Source: Microbulbifer celer (lineage in GTDB: Bacteria > Pseudomonadota > Gammaproteobacteria > Pseudomonadales > Cellvibrionaceae). From it: DNA of 64,000 nt. Positions 9,004 to 18,233 of the stretch are shown one piece after another. The translations under genes were made by a program, and so were the position numbers. Location of the stretch: contig NZ_CP087715.1 of assembly GCF_020991125.1 (NCBI RefSeq), forward strand, positions 1,329,501-1,393,500. The letters are read 5' to 3'. A model generated the notes under the pieces. The model worked only from the letters and a program-made list of their open reading frames with translations, did not search any database and was not told where the DNA came from. Positions within the stretch are counted from its first letter, which is position 1. The number at the start of each line of letters is the position of its first letter.

Positions 9004-10353
9004 ATGAACAAGAATCAGTTACAACAGCATGACCGCGAGCACCTGCTGCACCCGTTTACCGATTTCCACGACCTCGGCAAGCAGGGTACCCGTGTGATCA
9101 CCAGCGCCGAGGGCGCCTACATTAGTGATATTGATGGTCACAAAATGCTCGATGGCATGTCGGGCCTGTGGTGCTGCAACCTGGGCTATAGCCGTCGCGA
9201 GATCTCGGAAGCGATCTACGAGCAGCTGAACAAACTGCCGTTCTACAACAGCTTCTTCCAGTGCACGACCGTGCCGTCCATCGAACTGGCGGACATGCTG
9301 GCGGAAGTTACCCCAGCGAAAATGAACAATGTGTTCTTTACCGGCTCCGGTAGTGAAGCTAATGACACCAACCTGCGTATTATCCGCCGCTACTGGGACC
9401 TGAAAGAGCAGCCTGAAAAGCGTATCGTGATTTCACGTAAAAATGCCTATCACGGTTCTACCATCGGTGGTGCCAGCCTCGGCGGGATGGGCGGTATGCA
9501 CAAGCAGTTCCAGGCACTGGATTACATCGAGCACATCCAGCAGCCGTACTGGTTCGCCGAAGGCGGCGATATGTCGCCGGAAGAGTTCGGCATTTATGCC
9601 GCCCGTTGCCTGGATGAGAAAATTCAGGAGCTGGGGCCAGAGAAAGTAGCGGCGTTTATCGCCGAGCCGATCCAGGGTGCGGGCGGTGTGATCATTCCAC
9701 CGGAAACCTACTGGCCGGAAGTCAAAAAAGTGCTCGATCAGTACGACATCCTGCTGGTGATGGATGAGGTGATTTTCGGTTTCGGCCGTACCGGTGAGTG
9801 GTTTGGCGCCGACTACTACGGGATGAAGCCGGATCTGATGACATTCGCCAAAGCAGTCACCAACGGCTACTTCCCGCTGGGTGGCACCATGGTGAGTGAT
9901 CGTGTGGCAGATGTGATCAAGGCCAAGGGCGGTGAGTTTACCCATGGCTACACCTATTCCGCGCACCCCGCTGCCTGTATGGCCGGTATTGCGACCATCA
10001 ACATTCTGCGCGATGAAAAAATCATCGACAATGTGCGCGATACCACCGGCCCTTATCTGGCCAAGCGCTGGGCCGAACTCTCGGAGCACCCGATCGTCGG
10101 TGAAGCCCGCTCGCTGGGCCTGGTCGGTGCGTTGGAACTGGTGAAGGACAAGAACAGCCGTGCCCGCTTCGATGACGACTGTACCGCTGGCGCTGTCTGC
10201 CGTGATATGAGTATCAAGCATGGTCTGGTGATGCGCGCCACCGGCGATACCATGATCATCGCGCCACCACTGATCATGACCACCGAGCAGATTGATGAGC
10301 TGGTGGAAAAGGCGCATCGTGCGTTGGATGATACCGCCAAGGCCATGGCCTGA
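9004..10353 (+). CDS. spuC: Class III aminotransferase, SpuC-like (putrescine/polyamine:pyruvate)
   Basis: A 449-residue omega-transaminase. The PLP lysine is K283 (TFAKAVTNGYFPLGG), with the cofactor aspartate at D254 (VMDEVIFGFGRTG) and the phosphate loop GSGSEAND at 114-121. The sequence resembles the SpuC group that moves the terminal amine of putrescine or other diamines to pyruvate. I place the start at ATG 9004, preceded by CAGGAG; an upstream in-frame extension from 8908 lacks such support and does not resemble the family. The next gene is a gamma-glutamylpolyamine synthetase-like ligase, which supports amine catabolism. A terminator follows, so the ligase may have its own promoter. 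Confidence 0.88.
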   Translation: MNKNQLQQHDREHLLHPFTDFHDLGKQGTRVITSAEGAYISDIDGHKMLDGMSGLWCCNLGYSRREISEAIYEQLNKLPFYNSFFQCTTVPSIELADMLAEVTPAKMNNVFFTGSGSEANDTNLRIIRRYWDLKEQPEKRIVISRKNAYHGSTIGGASLGGMGGMHKQFQALDYIEHIQQPYWFAEGGDMSPEEFGIYAARCLDEKIQELGPEKVAAFIAEPIQGAGGVIIPPETYWPEVKKVLDQYDILLVMDEVIFGFGRTGEWFGADYYGMKPDLMTFAKAVTNGYFPLGGTMVSDRVADVIKAKGGEFTHGYTYSAHPAACMAGIATINILRDEKIIDNVRDTTGPYLAKRWAELSEHPIVGEARSLGLVGALELVKDKNSRARFDDDCTAGAVCRDMSIKHGLVMRATGDTMIIAPPLIMTTEQIDELVEKAHRALDDTAKAMA

Positions 10354-10430
10354 TACGCCAAGCCCTGCAACAGGACGCGGAGCAGCGTCTTTGTTGCCGG
10401 GGCTTCACGCGAGGCCCACTGGAATTGGAC

Positions 10431-10463
10431 GCCCGCCCTTGCGTAGGGCGGGCCCGCTTTTTT
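10431..10463 (+). terminator. Rho-independent terminator between transaminase and ligase genes
   Basis: A perfect 9-bp GC stem (10431-10439 with 10445-10453), five-base loop, and six T residues at 10458-10463. Confidence 0.8.
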
Positions 10464-10486
10464 ATTCAATAATGTGAAACCGATTT

Positions 10487-11878
10487 ATGGCAGCAGCAGA
10501 ACAACAATATCGGCCGTCCCCGGCGTTGATCGAAGCGTCGGAACAGTTTCTCGAACAGCATCCGGACCTGAAATGGATCGAGGGGTTTACCTTCGATATC
10601 AACGGGGTGCCGAGAGGAAAGTGGTTGCCGGCTGATTCCGCTCGCAAATTACTTGGCGGCGGGCTGCAGATGCCCCGTAGTGCCGTCAGCCTGGATATCT
10701 GGGGGCGAGACATTGAAAACAGTCCTCTGGTTTTTGCCAGTGGTGACAGTGATGGTGTCTGCCTGCCCGTTGGGCCGATAAGTCTCGCACCCTGGCATCG
10801 GGAGCAGACAGCACAACTGCAGATGCAATTGTTCGAGGCCGATGGTTCCGATCTGTACGCAGACCCAAGATCACAGTTGAAGAAGGTGATCGAGCGGTTG
10901 GGGCAGCTTGGCTATAAAGCGGTTTGTGCGACGGAACTCGAGTTTTACCTTCTGCGAGAAGGTGCGGATGATCTCGGGAGACCGCGCCCGGTCAGCGAAA
11001 ATGACGCTTCGCTGGTGCCATCCACGGATGTTTACGATCTCGCTGAACTCGATGCCCAGCGCCATTTCTTTGCCGACGTGCGCGCTGCCTGTGAAGCACA
11101 GGGGATCCCGGCGGATTCCATCCTCTCCGAGTGTGCACCTGGGCAGTTCGAGATCAACCTGCTGCATTGTGATGATCCGCTGAAGGTCGCGGATCAGACT
11201 CTGTTGTTCAAGCGTTTGCTGAAGGGGGTGGCCCGCAGCCATGGCCTGCGGGTAAGCGCGATGGCGAAACCCTTCGGGGATCAGGCGGGCAACGGTATGC
11301 ACGTGCATATGAGCCTGATTGATTCTGACGGCAACAACGTATTTGACGATGGTTCAGATGAGGGGACTGATCTGTTGCGTCATGCGATTGCCGGGATGAT
11401 GGAGACTGCCAATGATGCAATGGCAATCTTCGCTCCCCATGCCAATTCCTATCGCCGCTTTCAGGAAGGCAGCCACGCGCCACTGAACCTGTGCTGGGGT
11501 TACGACAACCGCACCGTCACATTCCGTGTTCCCGCCAGTGAGCCCAAAGCGCGGCGAATAGAGCACCGGATTGCCGGTGCCGATGTCAATGCGCATCTGG
11601 TACTGGCGGCGATCCTGGCGGGCGTCTGTCACGGGCTGGAAAATAAATTACAGCCGCCCGCTGCAGTGGAAGGGGATGCCTACCAGGTTGAAGGATGTGA
11701 TCAGTTGATCAACACCTGGGGTGGGGCGCTGGAGCGGTTCGCTGACAGTTCACTGTGGCAGGAATACTTTGACCCGAAATTTGTCGAACTGTTTGTTTTG
11801 CTGAAGCAGCAGGAGCAGGCGGAAATTGCCGCCCGAGTAACGGACGTGGAATACGAAAGTTACTTGCAGCGGGTTTGA
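10487..11878 (+). CDS. Glutamine synthetase family protein, gamma-glutamylpolyamine synthetase-like (PuuA/SpuI type)
   Basis: A 463-residue type I/III GS-fold ligase. Readable features are the N-terminal beta-grasp segment (WIEGFTFDINGVPRGKWLP), the metal/glutamate motifs ELEFYLL and SECAPGQFEINL, GNGMHVHMSL, and the arginine-rich NRTVTFRVPASEPKARRIEHR. The NGVPRGK start and acidic substrate loop resemble enzymes that ligate glutamate to polyamines rather than making glutamine. With the SpuC-like transaminase upstream it probably belongs to polyamine breakdown. The exact amine is not determinable. It starts 24 bases after a terminator. Confidence 0.88.
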   Translation: MAAAEQQYRPSPALIEASEQFLEQHPDLKWIEGFTFDINGVPRGKWLPADSARKLLGGGLQMPRSAVSLDIWGRDIENSPLVFASGDSDGVCLPVGPISLAPWHREQTAQLQMQLFEADGSDLYADPRSQLKKVIERLGQLGYKAVCATELEFYLLREGADDLGRPRPVSENDASLVPSTDVYDLAELDAQRHFFADVRAACEAQGIPADSILSECAPGQFEINLLHCDDPLKVADQTLLFKRLLKGVARSHGLRVSAMAKPFGDQAGNGMHVHMSLIDSDGNNVFDDGSDEGTDLLRHAIAGMMETANDAMAIFAPHANSYRRFQEGSHAPLNLCWGYDNRTVTFRVPASEPKARRIEHRIAGADVNAHLVLAAILAGVCHGLENKLQPPAAVEGDAYQVEGCDQLINTWGGALERFADSSLWQEYFDPKFVELFVLLKQQEQAEIAARVTDVEYESYLQRV

Positions 11879-12067
11879 TAGGAAGCCCGGGCAAGAGGTC
11901 GGCGAGTTGTGCGACAAGGCGTGGCTTCCAACCCGGGTTAAATGGCTTTGGTGACATTGTTCGACAGCGGGGGAGCCGGCTCTGCTATACCTAAATACAG
12001 ACAGCTGTGGGCAAGTGCAAGCAGCGTGTCGAAAGCTCTCCTCCTGAAAGTGTGTTCGAGAAAACTG

Positions 12068-12094
12068 GCCCGCCATCTGGCGGGCATTTTTTTT
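12068..12094 (+). terminator. Strong Rho-independent terminator upstream of the ompW-like gene
   Basis: GCCCGCC at 12068-12074 pairs with GGCGGGC at 12079-12085 around a four-base loop; eight T residues follow at 12087-12094. Confidence 0.85.
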
Positions 12095-12152
12095 GCCTGA
12101 AGAAAAAATGCGGAAATTTCTTCCCAAGGTGGCGTCATTGCTTAGAAGCAGC

Positions 12153-12183
12153 TTGCTGAATTTCTGAAAAGTGCGCCTATACT
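12153..12183 (+). promoter_or_regulatory. Putative sigma-70 promoter of the ompW-like gene
   Basis: TTGCTG at 12153-12158 and TATACT at 12178-12183, with a 19-base spacer that is longer than ideal. It would give an approximately 75-base leader. Confidence 0.35.
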
Positions 12184-12265
12184 GAAGCTAACCGCATGCA
12201 TGGGTCGCAGTCAGGAACGTGCCCAAGCGGCCATGGAGCTTTTCAGAGTTAAAAGGAGTTAACCG

Positions 12266-13099
12266 ATGAATCTTAAGCGCCTCTACCTCCCCCTGTGCAT
12301 GGTGGGTTTTGCCGGGTTGGCAGCGCAACCGGCATATTCGCAGTCTGCCTATGATGGTTCTGTGCTGATCCGCGTTGGCGCATCTTATGTAGAACCCGAC
12401 AAGCATGTTTATTCAGAGCATCTGCCTTTTTATGCCGACGATCCCCTGACCGGCACCACCGACGTGCCGATCGATGAAATGGTGCCCGCGGATGTGTTTG
12501 TCGATGTCGACCTGGATGATGATACAACCTGGTATATCAGTGCCGCGTGGATGGCTGCTGACCACTGGGGAGTGGAGCTTTATCACTCTCATAGTGCGGA
12601 TCTCAGTGCCAGCCTGTACTCGGACGCCTATGCAGAAGGTATGGTGATGAATGAATTCACCGCAGGTATCGGTGATTTCGAAACGAACACCACCAGCTTG
12701 CTGGCGAACTGGTATCCACTGGATGCTTCCTGTTTGATCCAGCCCTATGTGGGTGTCGGTGTTTCCTATGTGGATATCGACCAGGATTTTGTGCGCCCGG
12801 TCTTTGATGATCAATATGGCCGTGAGGGTTACCTGAACTTCGGTAGCGAATTCGGCTGGACTGCCCAGATTGGTGTAGATTTCAACTTTGGCCGCGACAG
12901 TGCCTGGCAGGTCAACGCTTCTGCCATGTATGTCAGCGCCAACCCGGAATTTGAAATGGGATACAACACACCAGTCAGTGTTCCGAGCTTTACCAACCCG
13001 GTGACAGATCCTGCGATTTATCCGGTACGTATTAAGGATGATCTGGATATGGATCCCTGGATCTTCAATCTTGGTGTGGGTTACAAGTTCAGCTTCTGA
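12266..13099 (+). CDS. ompW: OmpW family outer membrane protein
   Basis: A 277-residue beta-barrel protein. Residues 1-26 form a signal peptide ending near QPAYSQ. The mature part has the OmpW pattern: GSVLIRVGASYVEPD near the start, TTSLLANWYPLD, IQPYVGVGVSYV, and a last strand DPWIFNLGVGYKFSF ending in phenylalanine, the BAM signal. The family forms 8-stranded barrels with a hydrophobic gate for small apolar molecules; E. coli OmpW is about 212 residues, so this one has longer loops. A good ribosome-binding site (AAAAGGAG) precedes ATG 12266. The gene has its own terminator on each side. Confidence 0.92.
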   Translation: MNLKRLYLPLCMVGFAGLAAQPAYSQSAYDGSVLIRVGASYVEPDKHVYSEHLPFYADDPLTGTTDVPIDEMVPADVFVDVDLDDDTTWYISAAWMAADHWGVELYHSHSADLSASLYSDAYAEGMVMNEFTAGIGDFETNTTSLLANWYPLDASCLIQPYVGVGVSYVDIDQDFVRPVFDDQYGREGYLNFGSEFGWTAQIGVDFNFGRDSAWQVNASAMYVSANPEFEMGYNTPVSVPSFTNPVTDPAIYPVRIKDDLDMDPWIFNLGVGYKFSF

Positions 13100-13122
13100 T
13101 CTGAAAATCGCTCCATAGTTTG

Positions 13123-13161
13123 AAGCCCCGGCTGCTGCATTGCGTGTAACCGGGGCTTTTT
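13123..13161 (+). terminator. Rho-independent terminator after the ompW-like gene
   Basis: AAGCCCCGG at 13123-13131 pairs with CCGGGGCTT at 13150-13158, continuing into a short T-run. Confidence 0.8.
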
Positions 13162-13352
13162 CGGTTTTGGGACACCGGCTGCTTTATTCTATGATTGCTG
13201 GTCGGTGCTGACCGAGGGGCAAGAGTTGGGCTGCTCCGTGGGTCGTATTGTGGACGAAATGCGCCTGGCGGTCACAGCTTTGCCAGTGTATTCTTCGCCC
13301 TTTCGGCGACTGCGATTTTGAATTCGCCAGAACAATAATATACGGGGAGTTT

Positions 13353-14789
13353 ATGACCGCCTTGGGAAATATGACAGACGGTCCTTCACCGGCCACACGG
13401 CCACTGAATATCTGCTTGCTGGGCTATCGCAGCCATCCCCACTGTGGCGGGCAGGGGGTTTACCTCCACTATCTTAGCAAGGCGCTGGTCGAGGCGGGAC
13501 ACCGGGTTGATGTGATCTCGGGCCAACCCTATCCGGAGTTGGATCCCCGTGTGCGCTTGATCAAGATGCCGGGGCTCAATCTTTACGAATGCGAACACCC
13601 CGCCCGCGCACTGCGCCCCCGACACCTGTTGAGTTGGGCGGACGTAGTGGAGTGGTTCAGTAAGTTGACCGGCGGGTTCGCTGAACCCTATGCGTTCGGT
13701 CGGCGCGTCGCCCGGTATCTGCGCAAGCACCGCGATCAATACGACATTGTTCACGACAACCAATCCCTGTGTGATGGCCTGCTGACCATCGAGAAAAGCG
13801 GCCTGCCAGTGGTCGCGACCATTCACCATCCAATCAGCCGGGACCGGCAGCTGGCGCTGGATGCGGCGCCGGACTGGCGCTACCGATTGCTGGTTCGGCG
13901 CTGGCATAGTTTCCTTGGTATGCAGAAAAAGGTTTCCCGGCGTTTGCAGCATATTGTTACCGTTTCTACCCAATCCCTTGATGATATCGTTCATTACTTT
14001 GGGGTAAAGCGGGAGCGGGTGGAGCTCATCTATAACGGTATCGACACTGATATTTTTTCTCCGGGCAGCGCACAGAAGCGCGCACAACCCCGGGTGATGA
14101 CGACAGCGTCTGCGGACCAGCCGCTAAAGGGATTGCGCTTCCTGCTTCAGGCCGTGGCAACATTGCAACCGCGGTATCCGGACCTGAAAGTGCTGGTGGT
14201 TGGAAAGCTCCAGCAAGGTGGCGCCACCGAATCGTTACTGAAAACCCTCGATCTGGAGCGTACGGTCCGGTTTGTTTCCGGTATCTCCAATGAGGAGATG
14301 GCTGATTACTACCGCTCTTCGACCATGGTGGTTTGCCCCTCATTGTACGAAGGGTTCGGGCTACCCGCGGGCGAAGCCATGGCCTGTGGCGTGCCGGTAA
14401 TCTCCAGTGACGGCGGCGCGCTGCCGGAAGTTGTTGGGGATGCGGGCATTGTGGTGCCGGCAGGGAACAGCGATGCGCTGGCTGAAGCCATGCAATCCCT
14501 GCTGGATAACCCTTCGTTGAGAGAAAAATTGGGGGCTGCGGGGCGCGAACGCATTGAGTCCCAATTCTCCTGGACGTTGTGTGCGAAACACCTGGTGGAT
14601 TACTACCGAGCAATTATCGCGGCGCAGGCTTCTGGAAAGAAGCGGCAAGCCGAACTTCAGTATCAGGCTGAAATTTCCAACGCAAGTCTGAATAAGTCGG
14701 AACTGTCGGTGCCGGAGCGTGAAAAACTCTCGGCGTCTGGTCAGGGTAGGCTTCAAAGAGACGCCGGTAAGCCCGGGGAAGCAGCCTGA
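13353..14789 (+). CDS. Glycosyltransferase family 4 (GT4)
   Basis: A 478-residue GT-B enzyme. Residues 15-45 are the N-terminal Rossmann start with the glycine loop HCGGQGVYLHYLSKAL; the C-terminal donor domain carries the EX7E motif (EGFGLPAGEAMACGVPV). It should transfer a sugar from a nucleotide donor to an unknown acceptor in the cytoplasm. Start ATG 13353 has GGGGAG 4 bases upstream; an upstream extension to 13248 lacks a site. The last about 45 residues are polar low-complexity sequence. The stop overlaps the ATG of the methyltransferase gene (TGATG), so the two are translationally coupled. First gene of a five-to-six-gene glycan-type cluster. Confidence 0.9.
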   Translation: MTALGNMTDGPSPATRPLNICLLGYRSHPHCGGQGVYLHYLSKALVEAGHRVDVISGQPYPELDPRVRLIKMPGLNLYECEHPARALRPRHLLSWADVVEWFSKLTGGFAEPYAFGRRVARYLRKHRDQYDIVHDNQSLCDGLLTIEKSGLPVVATIHHPISRDRQLALDAAPDWRYRLLVRRWHSFLGMQKKVSRRLQHIVTVSTQSLDDIVHYFGVKRERVELIYNGIDTDIFSPGSAQKRAQPRVMTTASADQPLKGLRFLLQAVATLQPRYPDLKVLVVGKLQQGGATESLLKTLDLERTVRFVSGISNEEMADYYRSSTMVVCPSLYEGFGLPAGEAMACGVPVISSDGGALPEVVGDAGIVVPAGNSDALAEAMQSLLDNPSLREKLGAAGRERIESQFSWTLCAKHLVDYYRAIIAAQASGKKRQAELQYQAEISNASLNKSELSVPEREKLSASGQGRLQRDAGKPGEAA

Positions 14790-15577
14790 TGATTACGGTA
14801 GATCCCGCGCTGTTGAACCTGCAGCCCGGCCAGCGGGTACTGGATCTCGGCTGTGGCGAAGGGCGTCATGCGATTCATCTGTCACTTTCCGATGAAGTGG
14901 AGGTGTTTGGTTTTGATCTCAGTGAGCAGGATATTCGTACCGCGCAGGAGCGGGCAGCGCCGTTCTTTGACAGTGAGGAAAATGCTGGCCATCTGTTGCT
15001 GGGTGTCGGGGATGCCTTGAACCTGCCATTTTCGGCAGACAGCTTTGATGTGGTCATCTGCTCTGAAGTGCTGGAGCACATAGAAGATTATTGCGGTGTA
15101 CTCACAGAAATAAACCGCGTGCTGAAGCCCGGTGGTGTGTTTGCCGCGACGGTGCCTGCATTTTTTCCTGAGTGGATCTGTTGGAAGCTCTCCGACGCCT
15201 ATCACGAGGTGGAAGGCGGGCATATCCGAATATTCCGTGAGAAGCAGCTGCGTGCGGATATTGAAAAAACCGGATACCGTTTTTTCGCTCGCCACAAGGC
15301 GCATGCGCTTCACGCGCCATACTGGTGGTTGAAGTGTCTGTTCTGGGGGCGGGATGATAACCGAGTGGTTACCGCTTACCATCGCTTTCTGGTCTGGGAT
15401 CTGATGGATAGACCCAGACTGACCCGTTGGCTGGAAGCTTTCTTAAACCCGGTACTGGGAAAAAGTATCGCACTGTATTTTGTAAAGCCGGTCGAGTCGG
15501 AATCAGGTGTCGAGGCCCGGCTGCCGGGAAGCGCTGAATCAGATAATCTGTTGGCGAAAAATGAGGAAGCCGCGTGA
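14789..15577 (+). CDS. Class I SAM-dependent methyltransferase
   Basis: A 262-residue Methyltransf_11/25-type enzyme. SAM motif I is VLDLGCGEGRH (res. 19-29), with the following acidic FGFDLSEQDI and motif PFSADSFDVVICSEVLEHIED, then LKPGGVFAATVP. The C-terminal half (EGGHIRIFREKQLRADIEKTGY, a W-rich stretch) probably binds the substrate and resembles methyltransferases from glycan and natural-product clusters. Its start overlaps the upstream glycosyltransferase gene by one base, and its stop overlaps the next gene by four (GTGA). The acceptor is unknown. Confidence 0.88.
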   Translation: MITVDPALLNLQPGQRVLDLGCGEGRHAIHLSLSDEVEVFGFDLSEQDIRTAQERAAPFFDSEENAGHLLLGVGDALNLPFSADSFDVVICSEVLEHIEDYCGVLTEINRVLKPGGVFAATVPAFFPEWICWKLSDAYHEVEGGHIRIFREKQLRADIEKTGYRFFARHKAHALHAPYWWLKCLFWGRDDNRVVTAYHRFLVWDLMDRPRLTRWLEAFLNPVLGKSIALYFVKPVESESGVEARLPGSAESDNLLAKNEEAA

Positions 15578-16692
15578 AAAACAATACCGCGCTCCGTCTG
15601 GAGGGTTCGCCACTGGCGGCCGCTGAGTCTTCCTCCGATATTTTTCCACAAGATTTTGTGCAGCACAGTGCCGCCTATATTCTCTCTTGCCAGCAGGCGG
15701 ACGGCAGTATTCCCTGGTTTGATGGTCACTATGCAGACCCTTGGGATCACGTCGAGGCGGCCATGGGGCTCAGTATTGCTGGCGAGTGGGAAGCGGCGGA
15801 GCGCGCTTATCAGTGGCTTGCGGATGTTCAGTTGCCCGACGGCAGCTGGTGGGCGGCTTATCGAAATGGCGAACCAGACAACCGCGAGCGACGGGAGACC
15901 AACTTCGTTGCCTATTTTGCCACCGGGGTCTGGCATCATTATCTTATCAGCGAAAACCAAGCCTTTCTGAAACATCACTGGTCCGTGGTGGAGCGGGCGC
16001 TCGAGTTTGTCCTTTCCCTGCAGTCTCCGCACGGTGATATTCAGTGGGCGGTGGATACCGAGGGCAAGGTGCTTGCGGATGCATTGGTCACCGGTTGCGC
16101 ATCAATCTTCAAGAGCCTGGAGTGTGGCATTCGCATTGCCAATGCGCTGGGGCATCACCGGCCTCGCTGGGTGTCCGGTCACCAGCGGTTGGGTCAGGCG
16201 TTGCGCGATATGCCGGAAAGGTTCGATCGTACCTGGGAGAGCAAGGCGCGCTTTTCCATGGACTGGTTTTATCCGGTGCTGACCGGGGCCGTTACCGGGG
16301 ATTGCGCGAGACTGCGTTTACAGCGTAAGTGGGATGAGTTTGTTGTGGCCGGGCTGGGCTGCCGCTGTGTCAATGACGAGCCCTGGGTGACCGTGGCGGA
16401 ATCCTGTGAGCTCACCATGGCGCTGTTGGCGGCGGGTGAGAGAGAAAAAGCAGTGGATATATATTGTGGGCTGCATCGCTGGCAGGACGACGATGGCGGC
16501 TACTGGACCGGGTATGTTTATCGCGATAGTGCCATCTGGCCGGAGGAGAAAACCACCTGGACCGTCGGCGCCATGCTGCTGGCCGCAGATGCGCTGGCGG
16601 AGCTGACACCCGCCAGCGATCTGTTTACCCGGGTGGCGTTGCCGCAGCCGGGAGTGCCGATCGGGCAGGCGTCAGAGCCTGTCGTGGAGTAG
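15574..16692 (+). CDS. Alpha-barrel protein resembling prenyltransferase/squalene cyclase repeats
   Basis: A 372-residue protein built of repeated helical units with DG(S/G)xW signatures: QADGSIPWFDG, QLPDGSWWAAY, DDDGGYWTGY and WPEEKTTWTVGAM. These are QW-like repeats of an (alpha/alpha)6 barrel as in prenyltransferases, squalene cyclases and some glycoside hydrolases. No cyclase DxDD motif was seen, so a terpene cyclase activity is not supported. GTG start at 15574, overlapping the methyltransferase stop by four bases. Its tight coupling with a glycosyltransferase and methyltransferase suggests a role in making or trimming the same product; exact activity unknown. Confidence 0.75.
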   Translation: MKNNTALRLEGSPLAAAESSSDIFPQDFVQHSAAYILSCQQADGSIPWFDGHYADPWDHVEAAMGLSIAGEWEAAERAYQWLADVQLPDGSWWAAYRNGEPDNRERRETNFVAYFATGVWHHYLISENQAFLKHHWSVVERALEFVLSLQSPHGDIQWAVDTEGKVLADALVTGCASIFKSLECGIRIANALGHHRPRWVSGHQRLGQALRDMPERFDRTWESKARFSMDWFYPVLTGAVTGDCARLRLQRKWDEFVVAGLGCRCVNDEPWVTVAESCELTMALLAAGEREKAVDIYCGLHRWQDDDGGYWTGYVYRDSAIWPEEKTTWTVGAMLLAADALAELTPASDLFTRVALPQPGVPIGQASEPVVE

Positions 16693-16704
16693 CCCGCGTC
16701 GAAT

Positions 16705-17334
16705 CTATAGACGCCGCAGAATACCCAGGGTCTTGACCATTTCCACGCGTTCGAACTGCCCGGAAGCGAGCGCCAGCTTATAGATCTCGTAGGGCGCCTG
16801 ACCGCCATCTTCCGGGTTGGGAAATATATCGTGAATTGCCAGAAACCCGCCGGGCACGATGTGTCTTGCCCAGCTGCGGTAATCATTCAATGCCGCTTCC
16901 AGCGAGTGGCCGCCGTCGATAAATACCAATCCCAGTGGCGTGTTCCAGCGTTTGGCGGCAACCACTGAGGGTGCGACCACCGGAACCACGTGTTCCTCGA
17001 GATCAGCGGCGCGCATATTCATGCGAAACTGATGAAAACTGTCCATCAACTGCGTGCGTGAATCGAACAGTTCGTCATCGTGGTATTCCTCCCCGGGCTG
17101 ATGCTCTTCTGATCCGCGATGGTGGTCTACGGCAAACAGGATACTGTCCATCCGCTTGCAGGCGCTGCCGAGATATACCGTGGATTTGCCACAGTAGCTG
17201 CCGACTTCGAGGCTGGGGCCGAGATCACTGGCGTCGGCCGCCAGTTGATGCAATGCCGCACCTTCAATCGGATCGAGGAAGCCTTTGATGGTGTTGATAT
17301 CGATTTCGAAGTCGGGGGGAATTTTCATTTCCAT
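16705..17334 (-). CDS. Class I SAM-dependent methyltransferase (Methyltransf_24/TylF-like)
   Basis: A 209-residue methyltransferase. SAM motif I is LEVGSYCGKSTVYLG (res. 42-56), followed by AVDHHRGSEEH. The metal/catalytic stretch LVFIDGGHSLEAALNDYRSW and VPGGFLAIHDIFP are characteristic of the Methyltransf_24 and macrocin O-methyltransferase-like group. It is convergent with the barrel-protein gene, only 12 bases between stop codons and no terminator. Although on the opposite strand, its position between cluster genes suggests membership. Substrate unknown. Confidence 0.83.
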   Translation of the reverse strand: MEMKIPPDFEIDINTIKGFLDPIEGAALHQLAADASDLGPSLEVGSYCGKSTVYLGSACKRMDSILFAVDHHRGSEEHQPGEEYHDDELFDSRTQLMDSFHQFRMNMRAADLEEHVVPVVAPSVVAAKRWNTPLGLVFIDGGHSLEAALNDYRSWARHIVPGGFLAIHDIFPNPEDGGQAPYEIYKLALASGQFERVEMVKTLGILRRL

Positions 17335-17488
17335 AGGGATCGTTTTCGTTGTGATCTTATTTGTCGGTCTGGAAGACCATATTGTTTGACAGGATGCGGC
17401 ACATTAGTGGGCTTCCAGGTTGAACGCAATGCGCAGCCCATGCAAATACACTGACGAATCTTTTAACAATAATCCAGCGGGCTCAAGA

Positions 17489-18211
17489 ATGCGCAGAGAA
17501 CACAGACCATACTGGCTGAAGCGGATCATGTTGTGGTGGCGCGATTGGCGCACTCGACACTTCCTGTTACCGCAGTTCGATGCAGTGGGAAAAGCGCCGG
17601 AAATCATGCATCCCGCTTCGGTGATTGTATTCGGATCCAATATCCGCCTGGGGAATTTCCCGCACCTGATTTCCACCGCCGACAACTGTATCCGTTTGAC
17701 CGCCATGGGGCATCGGGGTGGGAAGGCAACGATCGACATTGGTGACTATGTGCTGATTTCTCCGGGAGTGCGCATATCTGCCGGGCAATCGATCTCCATT
17801 GGTAATGCCTGCATGATCGCGGCCAATGTGTATATATCAGACTCAGACTGGCACGGCCTGTACAACCGCACGCGACCGTTTCGCTGTACTGCGCCCATTT
17901 CCATTGGCGACAATGTCTGGATTGGCGATAGCGCGATTGTGTGCAAGGGCGTGAACATTGGTGATAACTCGGTAGTGGGGGCGGGCAGTGTGGTGACCCG
18001 GGATGTGCCGGCCAATGCAGTGGTCGCCGGCAACCCCGCCCGCGTGATCAAGGAGATTAATCCGCGCCGGCGGATGATTACCCGCGAGGCCCTGTTCGCC
18101 GACAGCTTCCGGCAGGCGCATAATCTCGACGAATTGGATAAAATGCTGCTCTCAGGAAACAATCTGATAGGCTGGCTGCGGTCGCTGTTGTGGCCGCGTC
18201 GTGGGGATTAA
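17489..18211 (+). CDS. Left-handed beta-helix (hexapeptide repeat) acyltransferase, WbbJ/colanic-acid type
   Basis: A 240-residue acyltransferase. From about residue 50 the chain shows hexapeptide repeats ([62 protein letters not shown]) and the closing NPARVIKEI. The SDSDWHG segment contains the catalytic histidine of the O-acetyltransferase class. The start is uncertain: ATG 17489 is chosen because the upstream residues look non-conserved, but ATG 17429 or TTG 17420 are possible. It would acetylate a sugar made by the cluster. The kinase-like gene follows within 22 bases. Confidence 0.85.
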   Translation: MRREHRPYWLKRIMLWWRDWRTRHFLLPQFDAVGKAPEIMHPASVIVFGSNIRLGNFPHLISTADNCIRLTAMGHRGGKATIDIGDYVLISPGVRISAGQSISIGNACMIAANVYISDSDWHGLYNRTRPFRCTAPISIGDNVWIGDSAIVCKGVNIGDNSVVGAGSVVTRDVPANAVVAGNPARVIKEINPRRRMITREALFADSFRQAHNLDELDKMLLSGNNLIGWLRSLLWPRRGD

Positions 18212-18233
18212 AGCAGTAGGAAGTCTGATAACA

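Larger units (their letters stand above)
11879..12265 (+). other. Intergenic region with hairpin and distal terminator; possible long 3' UTR or small RNA
   Basis: No credible protein frame. GGAAGCC at 11881-11887 can pair with GGCTTCC at 11924-11930, and a strong terminator sits 190 bases after the ligase stop. The interval 11879-12094 could be the 3' UTR of the ligase mRNA or a separate small RNA. The ompW leader lies in 12184-12265. Confidence 0.5.
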
